This document shows, piece after piece, positions 1-6,655 of a stretch of DNA of 8,927 nt (position 1 is its first letter; each line of letters opens with the position of its first letter). Source of the DNA: an uncultured Prevotella sp. (GTDB lineage: Bacteria > Bacteroidota > Bacteroidia > Bacteroidales > Bacteroidaceae). The notes beneath the pieces were generated by a model. It saw nothing but the letters and a program-made list of their open reading frames with translations, searched no databases and was not told the DNA's origin. Position numbers and translations under genes: made by a program. The stretch spans positions 1 to 8,927 of the forward strand of contig CAAFFL010000006.1 in assembly GCA_900762125.1 (NCBI GenBank), in the 5' to 3' direction.

Positions 1-1329
1 AAAGGCTTAGACATTAACCTGAAGGGAAAGGCTGAGAAGAAGCTCGTCGATACGCCGCGCTCGGAAGAGTACGCGTTGCTGCCCGCTGCCTTTGAGGGCG
101 TCACCCCGAGGGTTGTCGTCCATGAGGGCGACCATGTCTTGGCCGGTGATCCCTTGTTCCAGAACAAAAACTGCCAGGACGTTACGTTTGCCTCGCCGGT
201 GAGTGGTGAGGTGACGGCGGTGGTGCGCGGCGAGCGTCGTAAGGTGCTCTGCGTGAAGGTGAAAGCCGACAAGGAGCAGGCCTATCAGGACTATGGTAAG
301 GCTGATCCTGCTCAGCTGGATGGCGACGGCGTGAAGCAGGCGCTCTTGAAGGCCGGACTCTTTGGCTACATCAATCAGCTGCCCTACGCTGTGTCGACGA
401 CCCCCGACACCACTCCGAAGGGCATCTTTGTCTCCGCCTTGCGTGACATGCCTTTGGCCGCCGATTTCGAGGTGGAACTTCAGGGCAACGAAGAGGCGTT
501 CCAGACGGGCTTGAAGGCTCTGAACCGCATCGCGCCGGTGCATCTTGGCGTAGGTGCTAAGCAGGCGAGCCCCGTGCTCACGGCGGCAAAGGATGTGGAC
601 CTCAACGTATTCGACGGTCCTTGTCCCGCTGGCAACGTCGGCGTGCAGGTGAACCACATCGCGCCCGTGAACAAGGGCGAGGTGGTCTGGACCGTGGATC
701 CTACGGCAGTGATCTTCTTTGGTCGGTTGTTCCTCACGGGTAAGGTCGACCTTCGCCGCACCATTGCCGTAGCTGGCAGCGAGGTGACGGAGCCTTCCTA
801 TACAGAGGTGCTTGTGGGCACACCGTTGAAGGACATCCTCGCCGGCAGACTGAAGGGCACGGAGCATGTGCGTATCCTTGACGGCAACCCATTGACCGGT
901 AAGGTCAGCACGCTCGACGACTATCTGGGTGCACACACCTCTGAGGTGACCGCCATCCCTGAAGGCGATGACGTCGACGAGACGCTCGGCTGGATTCTGC
1001 CGCGAATGAAGGAATTCTCCGTGTCGCGCAGCTATTGCTCGTGGCTGCAGGGCAAGAGTCATGAGTATGACCTCGATGCCCGCGTGAAGGGTGGTGAGCG
1101 CCATATCATCATGAGCGGGGAGTACGACCGTGTGCTGCCGATGGACATCTATGGTGAGTATCTCATCAAGTCCATCATTGCCGGTGATATCGACAAGCAG
1201 GAGCAGCTCGGCATCTACGAGGTGAGCCCCGAGGACTTTGCTGTGGCGGAGTTTGTGGATAGCTCGAAGCTCGAACTTCAGAAGATTGTCCGTGAAGGTC
1301 TGAACATCCTGCGCAAGGAGAACGCTTAA
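1..1329 (+). CDS. nqrA: Na+-translocating NADH:quinone oxidoreductase subunit A (5'-partial)
   Basis: NqrA is a peripheral subunit of the sodium-pumping NADH:quinone reductase in the cytoplasmic membrane; it sits with NqrB near the quinone site and carries no redox cofactor of its own. The reading frame is open from base 1 and begins KGLDINLKGKAEK, which matches the segment a few residues after the usual NqrA start, so probably fewer than ten codons are missing. An internal TTG at 76 could be mistaken for a start, but the conserved sequence before it argues against that. Visible length is 442 residues, close to the family's usual size of about 445-450. Recognisable parts are a biotinyl/lipoyl-like N-terminal segment (VVVHEGDHVLAGDPLF, then SPVSGEV), the family motif GPCPAGNVGVQVNHI near visible residue 206, and a typical C-terminus ending in NILRKENA. 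It is the first gene of nqrABCDEF, and nqrB follows after 13 bases. The operon promoter lies outside the window. Confidence 0.96.
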   Translation, partial: KGLDINLKGKAEKKLVDTPRSEEYALLPAAFEGVTPRVVVHEGDHVLAGDPLFQNKNCQDVTFASPVSGEVTAVVRGERRKVLCVKVKADKEQAYQDYGKADPAQLDGDGVKQALLKAGLFGYINQLPYAVSTTPDTTPKGIFVSALRDMPLAADFEVELQGNEEAFQTGLKALNRIAPVHLGVGAKQASPVLTAAKDVDLNVFDGPCPAGNVGVQVNHIAPVNKGEVVWTVDPTAVIFFGRLFLTGKVDLRRTIAVAGSEVTEPSYTEVLVGTPLKDILAGRLKGTEHVRILDGNPLTGKVSTLDDYLGAHTSEVTAIPEGDDVDETLGWILPRMKEFSVSRSYCSWLQGKSHEYDLDARVKGGERHIIMSGEYDRVLPMDIYGEYLIKSIIAGDIDKQEQLGIYEVSPEDFAVAEFVDSSKLELQKIVREGLNILRKENA

Positions 1330-1342
1330 AACTGAATAGAAT

Positions 1343-2503
1343 ATGAATGCATTAAAGAAATATTTCGATTCCATCAAGCCGAACTTCGAGCCCGAGGGAA
1401 AGCTCCATGCTTTCCACAGCCTCTACGATGGTTTTGAGTCGTTCCTCTTCGTGCCGAACACCACGAGGAAGACCGGCGCCTCCATCCACGACGCGCTCGA
1501 CTCGAAGCGCATCATGAGCTTCGTGGTCATCGCATTGATGCCTGCGATGCTCTTCGGTATGTATAATATTGGTTATCAGAATGCTGCTGCGGCTGGCCAG
1601 TTGGCCTACGCAGGCTTCTGGTCCATGTTCTTCTATGGTTTTCTGGCCTTGCTCCCGAAGATCCTCGTGAGCTATATCGTGGGTCTGGGCATCGAGTTTG
1701 CCTGGGCACAATGTAAGGGCGAGGAGATTCAGGAGGGATACCTTGTGACGGGTATCATCATCCCGCTGATCATCCCTGTGAACACCCCGCTGTGGATTCT
1801 GGCCCTGGCTTGTGCCTTTGCCGTGATCTTTGCCAAGGAGATCTTTGGCGGTACGGGAATGAACATCTTCAACGTGGCCATCTGCGCGCGTATGTTCCTC
1901 TTCTTCTCTTATCCGAGCAAGATGACTGGCGACGCCGTGTGGGTGTCGACGGATAATATCCTCGGACTGGGCTATGCGCTTCCCGATGGCTTCACCGCCG
2001 CCACACCGCTGGGTGAGATGGCACAGGACGCTTCGGCCTTCACGGGACTGAACATCGACTGGATCACAGGTTTCATCCCTGGCTCCGTCGGTGAGACATC
2101 GGTCATCGCCATCGCTCTGGGCGGTCTGCTTCTGCTTTGGACGGGTATCGCTTCGTGGAAGACGATGCTGAGCGTCTTTGTTGGTGGCGCCGTGATGGGC
2201 CTCATCTTCAACGCTACGGGTGCATTGACGTTGCCGTGGTACGACTATCTCGTGCTTGGTGGCTTCTGCTTCGGTGCCGTCTTTATGGCTACTGACCCAG
2301 TGACCAGTGCTCGCACCGAGACGGGCAAGTGGATCTACGGCTTCTTCGTTGGTGCCATGGCCATCATCGTCCGTGTGCTCAACCCCGGCTACCCCGAGGG
2401 TATGATGCTCGCTATCTTCTTTGGTAACATGTGCGCCCCGCTCATCGACTACTGTGTGGTCGAGTCGAATATCTCGAAGCGTGCTAAGCGTGCAACAAAA
2501 TAA
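1343..2503 (+). CDS. nqrB: Na+-translocating NADH:quinone oxidoreductase subunit B
   Basis: NqrB is the large membrane subunit that, in the Vibrio enzyme, carries a covalently bound FMN and riboflavin and forms much of the Na+ path and quinone site. The 386-residue product has many hydrophobic helices (for example about residues 57-75, 91-116, 133-165 and 253-292) and typical NqrB blocks such as EGYLVTGIIIPLIIP, GGTGMNIFNVAICAR and ATDPVTSARTETGKW. The expected FMN-bearing threonine is T221 in the segment DGFTAATPL (codon 2003-2005). The usual phosphoester flavinylation motif is S/T-G-A-T, so the alanine in place of glycine is a deviation. The C-terminus is basic (KRAKRATK). ATG 1343 was chosen because it lies 13 bases after the nqrA stop and gives the expected N-terminus. 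nqrC begins 14 bases downstream. Subunit identity is certain; the flavin attachment is inferred. Confidence 0.97.
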   Translation: MNALKKYFDSIKPNFEPEGKLHAFHSLYDGFESFLFVPNTTRKTGASIHDALDSKRIMSFVVIALMPAMLFGMYNIGYQNAAAAGQLAYAGFWSMFFYGFLALLPKILVSYIVGLGIEFAWAQCKGEEIQEGYLVTGIIIPLIIPVNTPLWILALACAFAVIFAKEIFGGTGMNIFNVAICARMFLFFSYPSKMTGDAVWVSTDNILGLGYALPDGFTAATPLGEMAQDASAFTGLNIDWITGFIPGSVGETSVIAIALGGLLLLWTGIASWKTMLSVFVGGAVMGLIFNATGALTLPWYDYLVLGGFCFGAVFMATDPVTSARTETGKWIYGFFVGAMAIIVRVLNPGYPEGMMLAIFFGNMCAPLIDYCVVESNISKRAKRATK

Positions 2504-2510
2504 AGGGAGG
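2504..2510 (+). promoter_or_regulatory. Strong Shine-Dalgarno sequence for nqrC
   Basis: AGGGAGG starts on the base after the nqrB stop and lies seven bases before the nqrC ATG, an ideal distance for a classical ribosome binding site. The other starts in this operon have A/T-rich leaders with at most a short AAGG, as is usual in Bacteroidetes, where Shine-Dalgarno pairing is generally weakly used. It supports ATG 2518 as the nqrC start. Whether it raises translation here is inference. Confidence 0.6.
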
Positions 2511-2517
2511 ACACAGC

Positions 2518-3132
2518 ATGAAAACAAATAGCAATTCGTATACAATCATTTACGCTTCGATTATCGTCGTCATCGTGGCGTTCCTCCTGGCTTTCGTCTA
2601 TCAGGCATTGAAGCCGATGCAGGACGTCAACGTGGCGCTCGACCAGAAGAAGCAGATCCTCTATAGTCTGAACATCCGCGGACTGGGTGACCAGGAGGCG
2701 GACGCGAAATATAATGAGGTGGTAAAGGAGTCGACCGTCGACGGTCTGCCCATCTATCTCTGCAATGTCGATGGCCAACAGAAGTATGTCATCCCGATGA
2801 AGGGCATGGGCCTCTGGGGACCGATCAGCGGATTCTTGGCTATCAATAGCGATAAGGCAACGGTCTTTGGCGCTTACTTCAACCATGAGGGCGAGACCGC
2901 CGGTCTGGGTGCCGAGATCAAGGACAACCAGAAGTGGCAGGAGAAGTTCCAAGGCAAGAAACTCTTTGCAGGCGATGACCACAATGCCGTGGCTCTCTCC
3001 GTGGAGAAGAAGGTTGCTGACCCCACCACGCAGGTGGATGCCGTCACGGGCGCTACGCTGACGAGCAATGGTGTCAAGGCCATGCTCCATGACACCCTCT
3101 CGAAATACATAAAGTTTTTGAACGCTAAATAA
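2518..3132 (+). CDS. nqrC: Na+-translocating NADH:quinone oxidoreductase subunit C
   Basis: NqrC passes electrons through a covalently bound FMN; it is anchored by one N-terminal helix with its FMN domain on the outer side of the membrane. The 204-residue product has a hydrophobic helix at about residues 9-29 and a soluble FMN-binding domain. The flavinylation motif TGAT is at residues 177-180, with T180 (codon 3055-3057) the expected attachment site, inside the family segment DAVTGATLTSNGV. Upstream conserved blocks include KGMGLWGPISGFLAI (about 95-109) and NHEGETAGLGAEI (about 122-134). It is clearly shorter than the roughly 257-residue Vibrio protein, and most of the difference lies before the FMN motif. 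Maturation needs an ApbE-type flavin transferase, which is not in this window. nqrD begins six bases after the stop. Confidence 0.96.
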   Translation: MKTNSNSYTIIYASIIVVIVAFLLAFVYQALKPMQDVNVALDQKKQILYSLNIRGLGDQEADAKYNEVVKESTVDGLPIYLCNVDGQQKYVIPMKGMGLWGPISGFLAINSDKATVFGAYFNHEGETAGLGAEIKDNQKWQEKFQGKKLFAGDDHNAVALSVEKKVADPTTQVDAVTGATLTSNGVKAMLHDTLSKYIKFLNAK

Positions 3133-3138
3133 TAAGGT

Positions 3139-3768
3139 ATGAGTTTATTTTCAAAACAGAATAAAGCCGCATTCACCGAGCCGCTGAACCTGAACAACCC
3201 CATCATGGTTCAGATCCTGGGTATCTGTAGTGCTTTGGCCGTGACATCACAGCTGAAGCCGGCTATTGTGATGGGACTCGCCGTGACGGTTATTACGGCG
3301 TTCTCCAATGTGATCATCTCCCTCATCCGCAAGACCATCCCGATGCGCATACGTATCATCGTTCAGCTCGTCGTCGTGGCTGCGCTGGTGACCATCGTCA
3401 ACCAGATTCTGAAAGCTTTCGTCTATGACGTCAGCGTGCAGCTCTCGGTGTATGTCGGACTGATCATCACCAACTGTATCCTCATGGGTCGCCTGGAGGC
3501 TTTCGCCATGATGAACAAGCCGTGGCCGTCGTTCCTCGATGGTATCGGCAACGGACTCGGCTACGCCATGATCCTCGTCATCGTCGGTGCCTTCCGCGAG
3601 TTCTTCGGTCGTGGCTCGCTGCTTGGCTTCCAGATCATCCCGCAGAGCTTCTACGATGCCGGCTATATGAACAATGGTATGATGGCCATGTCCGCCACGG
3701 CCCTGATCCTCATTGGCTCGGTCATCTGGATTCATCGCGCATTCTTCTACAAGGAGGAGAGCAAGTAA
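3139..3768 (+). CDS. nqrD: Na+-translocating NADH:quinone oxidoreductase subunit D
   Basis: NqrD is an integral membrane subunit that, with its homologue NqrE, forms the membrane core of the pump. The 209-residue protein is highly hydrophobic and of typical length. C30 (in QILGICSALAV) and C113 (in IITNCILMGR) correspond to the two cysteines that, in the Vibrio enzyme, help ligate an iron-sulfur centre between NqrD and NqrE. The block EFFGRGSLLGF (about residues 155-165) is also typical. The start at 3139 lies six bases after the nqrC stop and is preceded by AATAAGGT, a short leader that recurs before nqrE. The C-terminus is charged (FFYKEESK). RnfE is the closest paralogous family, but the full nqr context and the conserved positions favour NqrD. 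Confidence 0.97.
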   Translation: MSLFSKQNKAAFTEPLNLNNPIMVQILGICSALAVTSQLKPAIVMGLAVTVITAFSNVIISLIRKTIPMRIRIIVQLVVVAALVTIVNQILKAFVYDVSVQLSVYVGLIITNCILMGRLEAFAMMNKPWPSFLDGIGNGLGYAMILVIVGAFREFFGRGSLLGFQIIPQSFYDAGYMNNGMMAMSATALILIGSVIWIHRAFFYKEESK

Positions 3769-3790
3769 TATATAATAAGGTATAAAGATT

Positions 3791-4417
3791 ATGGAACACT
3801 TCATATCATTATTCTTCAGATCCATATTCGTAGACAATATGATCTTTGCTTACTTCCTGGGAATGTGCTCGTTCCTGGCCGTGAGTAAGAATGTGAAGAC
3901 CTCGTTGGGTCTGGGTTTGGCAGTGACGTTTGTGCTGTTCATCACCGAGCCCATCAACTATCTGTTGCAGACGTATGTCCTTGGTCCTGATGCCCTCGTC
4001 GAGGGTGTGGACCTGAGCTATCTGAGCTTCATCCTTTTCATTGCCGTCATCGCCGGTATCGTGCAGCTCGTGGAGATGGCCGTGGAGAAATACAGTCCCT
4101 CGCTCTATGCGGCGCTGGGTATCTTCCTCCCGCTGATTGCCGTGAACTGCGCCATCATGGGTGCCTCGCTCTTCATGCAGCAGCGCATCACGATGGATGC
4201 CTCGAATACGCAGGCCATCACCAACTTTGGTGACTCCATAGCCTACGCCCTTGGCTCTGGCCTTGGATGGACGCTGGCTATCGTCCTCATGGGTGCCATC
4301 CGCGAGAAGATGCAGTATAGCGACGTGCCAAAGCCCCTGCAGGGTATGGGCATCACGTTCATCACCTGTGGACTGATGGCCATGGCCATGATGTGCTTCA
4401 GTGGATTGAAGTTTTAA
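3791..4417 (+). CDS. nqrE: Na+-translocating NADH:quinone oxidoreductase subunit E
   Basis: NqrE is the inverted-topology partner of NqrD in the membrane core. The 208-residue product starts MEHFISLFFRSIFVDNMIF and shows about six hydrophobic helices. C26 (in FLGMCSFLAVS) and C120 (in IAVNCAIMGASLF) are the conserved cysteines that, with those of NqrD, bind the intramembrane iron-sulfur centre in the Vibrio enzyme. The motif AIREKMQYSDVPKPLQGMGITF near the C-terminus is the family signature (about residues 175-196). The start follows nqrD by 22 bases. The 12-mer ATAATAAGGTAT at 3772-3783 is identical to the one at 3129-3140 that runs into the nqrD start codon. A small hairpin and 38 bases separate it from nqrF. 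Confidence 0.97.
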   Translation: MEHFISLFFRSIFVDNMIFAYFLGMCSFLAVSKNVKTSLGLGLAVTFVLFITEPINYLLQTYVLGPDALVEGVDLSYLSFILFIAVIAGIVQLVEMAVEKYSPSLYAALGIFLPLIAVNCAIMGASLFMQQRITMDASNTQAITNFGDSIAYALGSGLGWTLAIVLMGAIREKMQYSDVPKPLQGMGITFITCGLMAMAMMCFSGLKF

Positions 4418-4441
4418 TTAACGAGCCTGTTTAATCGTTAA
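4418..4441 (+). other. Intercistronic hairpin between nqrE and nqrF
   Basis: Directly after the nqrE stop, TTAACGA (4418-4424) and TCGTTAA (4435-4441) form a perfect 7-base-pair stem with a 10-base loop. A run of nine A residues (4440-4448) follows, and the nqrF ATG is at 4456. There is no T tract on the plus strand, so it is not an obvious terminator. It could mark an RNA processing or stability point or simply be chance in A/T-rich spacer. The structure is visible; the role is not. Confidence 0.35.
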
Positions 4442-4455
4442 AAAAAAAGATAACA

Positions 4456-5724
4456 ATGGTACAATTCATATCAGTTAGTATAGCGGTCTTCCTGATCATC
4501 ATCCTCTTGCTGGTGGTCATCCTGCTTGTGGCGAAGAAATACCTCAGTCCGAGCGGAAAGGTGACCATCACCATCAATGGTGACAAGAAGCTGGAGGTGG
4601 ACCAGGGCGACTCCCTGATGTCTACCCTGAATGCCAATGGCATCTATCTGCCTTCTGCCTGTGGCGGTAAGGCCAGTTGCGGACAATGCAAGCTCCAGGT
4701 GCTGGAAGGTGGCGGCGAGATCCTCGACTCCGAGCGTCCCCACTTCACCCGTAAGCAGATCAAGGAGCACTGGCGTCTGGGTTGCCAGACGAAGGTGAAG
4801 GGCGACTTCTCAGTGAAGATCCCCGAGTCGATCCTTGGCGTGAAGGAGTGGGAGTGCACCGTCATCTCCAATAAGAACGTCTCCTCGTTCATCAAGGAGT
4901 TCAAGGTGGCGCTGCCTCCTGGCGAGCACATGGACTTCATCCCAGGCTCGTATGCCCAGATCAAGATCCCTGCTTACGATTGCATCGACTACGACAAGGA
5001 CTTCGACAAGGATCTCATTGGTGAGGAATATATCGGTGCATGGAAGAAGTTCAACATCCTCTCCCTCAAGGCGCATAACCCCGAGGAGACCACGCGCGCT
5101 TACTCCATGGCCAACTATCCCGCTGAGGGCGACATCATCACGCTGACCGTGCGTATCGCCTCCACGCCGTTCCTCCCGCGCCCACAGGTGGGCTTCCAGA
5201 ATGTGCCGACGGGTATTGGCTCCTCTTACATCTTCTCCCTGAAGCCAGGCGACAAGGTGATGATGAGTGGTCCTTACGGTGACTTCCATCCGCGCTTCGA
5301 CACCGGCAAGGAGATGATCTGGATTGGTGGTGGCGCCGGTATGGCTCCGCTTCGCTCGCAGATCATGCACATGACGAAGACGCTCCATACCACCGACCGT
5401 GAGATGCACTTCTTCTATGGTGCACGCTCGCTGACGGAGGCCTTCTTCCTCGAGGACTTCTGGGAACTGGAGAAGGAATTCCCCAACTTCCATTTCCATC
5501 TTTCGCTCGACCGTCCGGACCCGAAGGCCGACGAAGCCGGCGTGAAGTACTACGCAGGCTTTGCCGTGAACTGCATTCGCGACACCTATCTGAAGGATCA
5601 TGAGGCACCCGAGGACTGCGAATACTACCTCTGCGGGCCACCTATGCTGATCAAGACCGTTACCGATTATCTGGATAGCCTCGGCGTTGAACCTGAGAGC
5701 ATTATGTACGATAACTTCGGTTAA
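4456..5724 (+). CDS. nqrF: Na+-translocating NADH:quinone oxidoreductase subunit F (NADH dehydrogenase, diaphorase)
   Basis: NqrF is the electron entry subunit: it oxidises NADH on the cytoplasmic side and passes electrons through FAD and a 2Fe-2S cluster. The 422-residue product has one N-terminal membrane helix (about residues 4-26) and a plant-type ferredoxin domain with C69, C75, C78 and C110, the exact spacing of the family. Next comes a ferredoxin-NADP+ reductase-like FAD domain with RAYSMANYP (214-222). The NADH domain shows GGGAGMAPLRS (291-301), FFYGAR (319-324) and CGPPML (393-398). The C-terminus ends YDNFG, as in other NqrF proteins. ATG 4456 was chosen because it gives the membrane helix at the right distance from the cluster. 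It is the last operon gene, and a terminator lies 20 bases after its stop. Confidence 0.98.
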   Translation: MVQFISVSIAVFLIIILLLVVILLVAKKYLSPSGKVTITINGDKKLEVDQGDSLMSTLNANGIYLPSACGGKASCGQCKLQVLEGGGEILDSERPHFTRKQIKEHWRLGCQTKVKGDFSVKIPESILGVKEWECTVISNKNVSSFIKEFKVALPPGEHMDFIPGSYAQIKIPAYDCIDYDKDFDKDLIGEEYIGAWKKFNILSLKAHNPEETTRAYSMANYPAEGDIITLTVRIASTPFLPRPQVGFQNVPTGIGSSYIFSLKPGDKVMMSGPYGDFHPRFDTGKEMIWIGGGAGMAPLRSQIMHMTKTLHTTDREMHFFYGARSLTEAFFLEDFWELEKEFPNFHFHLSLDRPDPKADEAGVKYYAGFAVNCIRDTYLKDHEAPEDCEYYLCGPPMLIKTVTDYLDSLGVEPESIMYDNFG

Positions 5725-5729
5725 AAAGG

Positions 5730-5743
5730 TTGATATATATCAA
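5730..5743. repeat. Perfect 14-bp palindrome downstream of nqrF
   Basis: TTGATATATATCAA reads identically on both strands and lies between the nqrF stop and the terminator stem. It has the size and symmetry of a dimeric regulator site, but it is about 80 bases upstream of the next promoter and on the far side of a terminator. An A/T-rich spacer can produce such a palindrome by chance. No regulator is assigned. Confidence 0.4.
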
Positions 5744-5744
5744 A

Positions 5745-5799
5745 AAATGCACTTTTTCAGAATTAATGGTAATGAAAAAGTGTATTTATTTTGCATTTT
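5745..5799 (+). terminator. Rho-independent terminator of the nqr operon
   Basis: The arms 5745-5759 and 5773-5787 pair as a 15-base-pair stem with one G-U wobble (G5749 with T5783) around a 13-base loop, followed by a T-rich stretch (TATTTTGCATTTT). The left arm is preceded by A residues, so the reverse strand would also carry a T run and the structure could act in both directions. An alternative pairing of AAAATGCA (5744-5751) with TGCATTTT (5792-5799) exists but is shorter. It ends the nqr transcript before the next promoter. Confidence 0.85.
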
Positions 5800-5832
5800 G
5801 CTATCCCAACTTAATAAAAATTAGTAATTTTG
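5797..5832 (+). promoter_or_regulatory. Bacteroidetes-type promoter for the winged-helix gene
   Basis: TAATTTTG at 5825-5832 is a full match to the Bacteroidetes primary sigma -7 consensus TAnnTTTG. A TTTG at 5797-5800 can serve as the -33 element; the gap of 24 bases is slightly long. Transcription would start near 5838-5840, giving a 5' leader of about 50 A/T-rich bases before ATG 5891. It sits directly after the nqr terminator, so the downstream gene is probably transcribed on its own. Confidence 0.7.
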
Positions 5833-5890
5833 CAAACAAAGAAAGGTAGAAATCAGTTAGTTAAAGGATAATTTTTAAATTTACTAAATT

Positions 5891-6193
5891 ATGGTAGTAG
5901 CAAAGAAAGCAACAGCAACGGCCGCTAAGAAGCCTGCTGCAAAAAAGACAACCGCAACGAAGGTAGCTCCTAAGGCAGCTGCAAAGAAGGCTGAAGTACT
6001 GGTCGATGCAGAGAATGCAGGATTCCGTGCTGGTGATGTTTATCAGGCTCTGTCCGCTGCTAGCGTAGCTCTGTCTGTCGCCGAGCTCGCAAAGAAGACT
6101 GGCAAGACTGAGACTGAGGTTCTCCTCGGTATTGGCTGGCTCTTGAAGGAAGGCAAGGTAAAGGGTGCAGAGGGCAAGGTTGTACTTGCATAA
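5891..6193 (+). CDS. Histone H1-like winged-helix protein with Lys/Ala-rich tail
   Basis: The 100-residue product is probably a small DNA-binding protein. Residues 4-34 are a tail of almost only K, A, T, P and V, with ten lysines in 31 residues (KKATATAAKKPAAKK and similar). Residues about 41-100 look like a compact winged helix: a helix around 47-57, SVAELAKKTG (62-71) and TETEVLLGIGWLLKEG (73-88) as a helix-turn-helix, then a two-strand wing (KVKGAEGKVVLA). The folded part resembles the DUF2582 winged-helix family of Bacteroidetes; that link is from memory. A basic tail joined to a winged helix parallels eukaryotic linker histones, probably by convergence. It has its own promoter and strong terminator, and its codons (mostly aag, gct, gca) suggest good expression. 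Nucleoid binding is inference; no enzymatic motif is present. Confidence 0.88.
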   Translation: MVVAKKATATAAKKPAAKKTTATKVAPKAAAKKAEVLVDAENAGFRAGDVYQALSAASVALSVAELAKKTGKTETEVLLGIGWLLKEGKVKGAEGKVVLA

Positions 6194-6215
6194 CGCATCA
6201 TTACAAAACATACAC

Positions 6216-6255
6216 AAAGAGCTACCGCTCACTCTGTTGGGCAGTGGCTCTTTTT
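6216..6255 (+). terminator. Rho-independent terminator after the winged-helix gene
   Basis: Arms 6216-6231 and 6238-6253 form a 16-position stem with a single C-A mismatch and two G-U pairs around the six-base loop CTCTGT, ending in the run TTTTT (6251-6255) and then CATTTCAT. It begins 22 bases after the stop codon and is one of the clearest terminators in the window. It isolates the gene from the small ORF at 6326. Confidence 0.9.
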
Positions 6256-6325
6256 CATTTCATACAGAGAACCCTCTTCGATTGTTTGCTTCATCAAACA
6301 CTCAGAGAGTTCAACTTTTCATCTT

Positions 6326-6655
6326 TTGTTAGCTTTGGACGAGGTACTGAAAGTTTTGTTGGAAGCAGGCAGTGAGGGATTACGGCTCCGTAAGATTGTC
6401 CTTCATGTCTACAACACTACAAACAGCCTTTTTCACCCAGTGGATTATGAGGAGGTGAGAAAGGCCGTGGAGCACTTTGTCCATGCCAACAGCCGTCGTT
6501 CCGACTCGTTGCTCGTTCGCAACCGTTGGGGCGTCTACCGCATCAACAACCGTTCTGCCGAGGCCCGTCAGCTCCGCATCCGTTTTGAGCGTGAGCAAAA
6601 AGAAGGGGATGGGTCAAAGCCCACCCCCGAAAATCTGGGACCAACGTTGTTCTGA
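6326..6655 (+). CDS. Uncharacterised small winged-helix-like protein, start uncertain
   Basis: I do not recognise a named family, although the sequence has the look of a conserved Bacteroidales hypothetical protein. The product (up to 109 residues) shows DEVLKVLLEAGSEGLRLRKIVLHVYN, then YEEVRKAVEHFVHANS, then SDSLLVRNRWGVYRIN. This order of helix, helix-turn-helix and strand pair resembles HARE-HTH or other winged-helix domains. The C-terminal 30 residues are charged and low in complexity (EREQKEGDGSKPTPEN). The frame has no ATG at all and stays open back past 6250. TTG 6326 and TTG 6335 are the candidate starts; 6335 gives MDEVLKVLLEAG, a natural N-terminus. A -7-like TAGCTTTG overlaps that site. 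Its TGA stop directly abuts the stop of the converging protease gene. Codon use matches its neighbours. The coding call is likely; the start and function are open. Confidence 0.65.
   Translation: MLALDEVLKVLLEAGSEGLRLRKIVLHVYNTTNSLFHPVDYEEVRKAVEHFVHANSRRSDSLLVRNRWGVYRINNRSAEARQLRIRFEREQKEGDGSKPTPENLGPTLF
6597..6628 (-). terminator. Probable terminator of the M6 protease gene, inside the converging ORF
   Basis: GGGGATGGG (6605-6613) and CCCACCCCC (6620-6628) form a 9-position G/C-rich stem with one A-C mismatch and a six-base loop. On the plus strand no T run follows. On the minus strand the stem is followed by TTCTTTTTGC (complement of 6595-6604), the form of a Rho-independent terminator. 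It lies 28 bases past the protease stop and within the last codons of the plus-strand ORF (residues around EGDGSKPTP). Which strand it serves is inferred from the T run. Confidence 0.65.

Noticed and set aside
7..1377. 456-residue open frame on the minus strand opposite nqrA
   Set aside because: It mirrors nqrA codon by codon, has a histidine/arginine/leucine-rich composition with no recognisable domain, and exists because G/C-rich codon use on the plus strand avoids stops on the reverse.
1352..2545. 397-residue minus-strand open frame opposite nqrB
   Set aside because: Shadow of a clear NqrB gene; the product is a hydrophilic H/D/R/E-rich string with no family resemblance.
2449..3090. 213-residue minus-strand open frame spanning the nqrB-nqrC junction
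   Set aside because: It lies opposite two confident nqr genes and has no domain or promoter of its own.
4810..5601. 263-residue minus-strand open frame opposite nqrF
   Set aside because: Reverse-complement shadow of the NqrF FAD and NADH domains, with no independent support.
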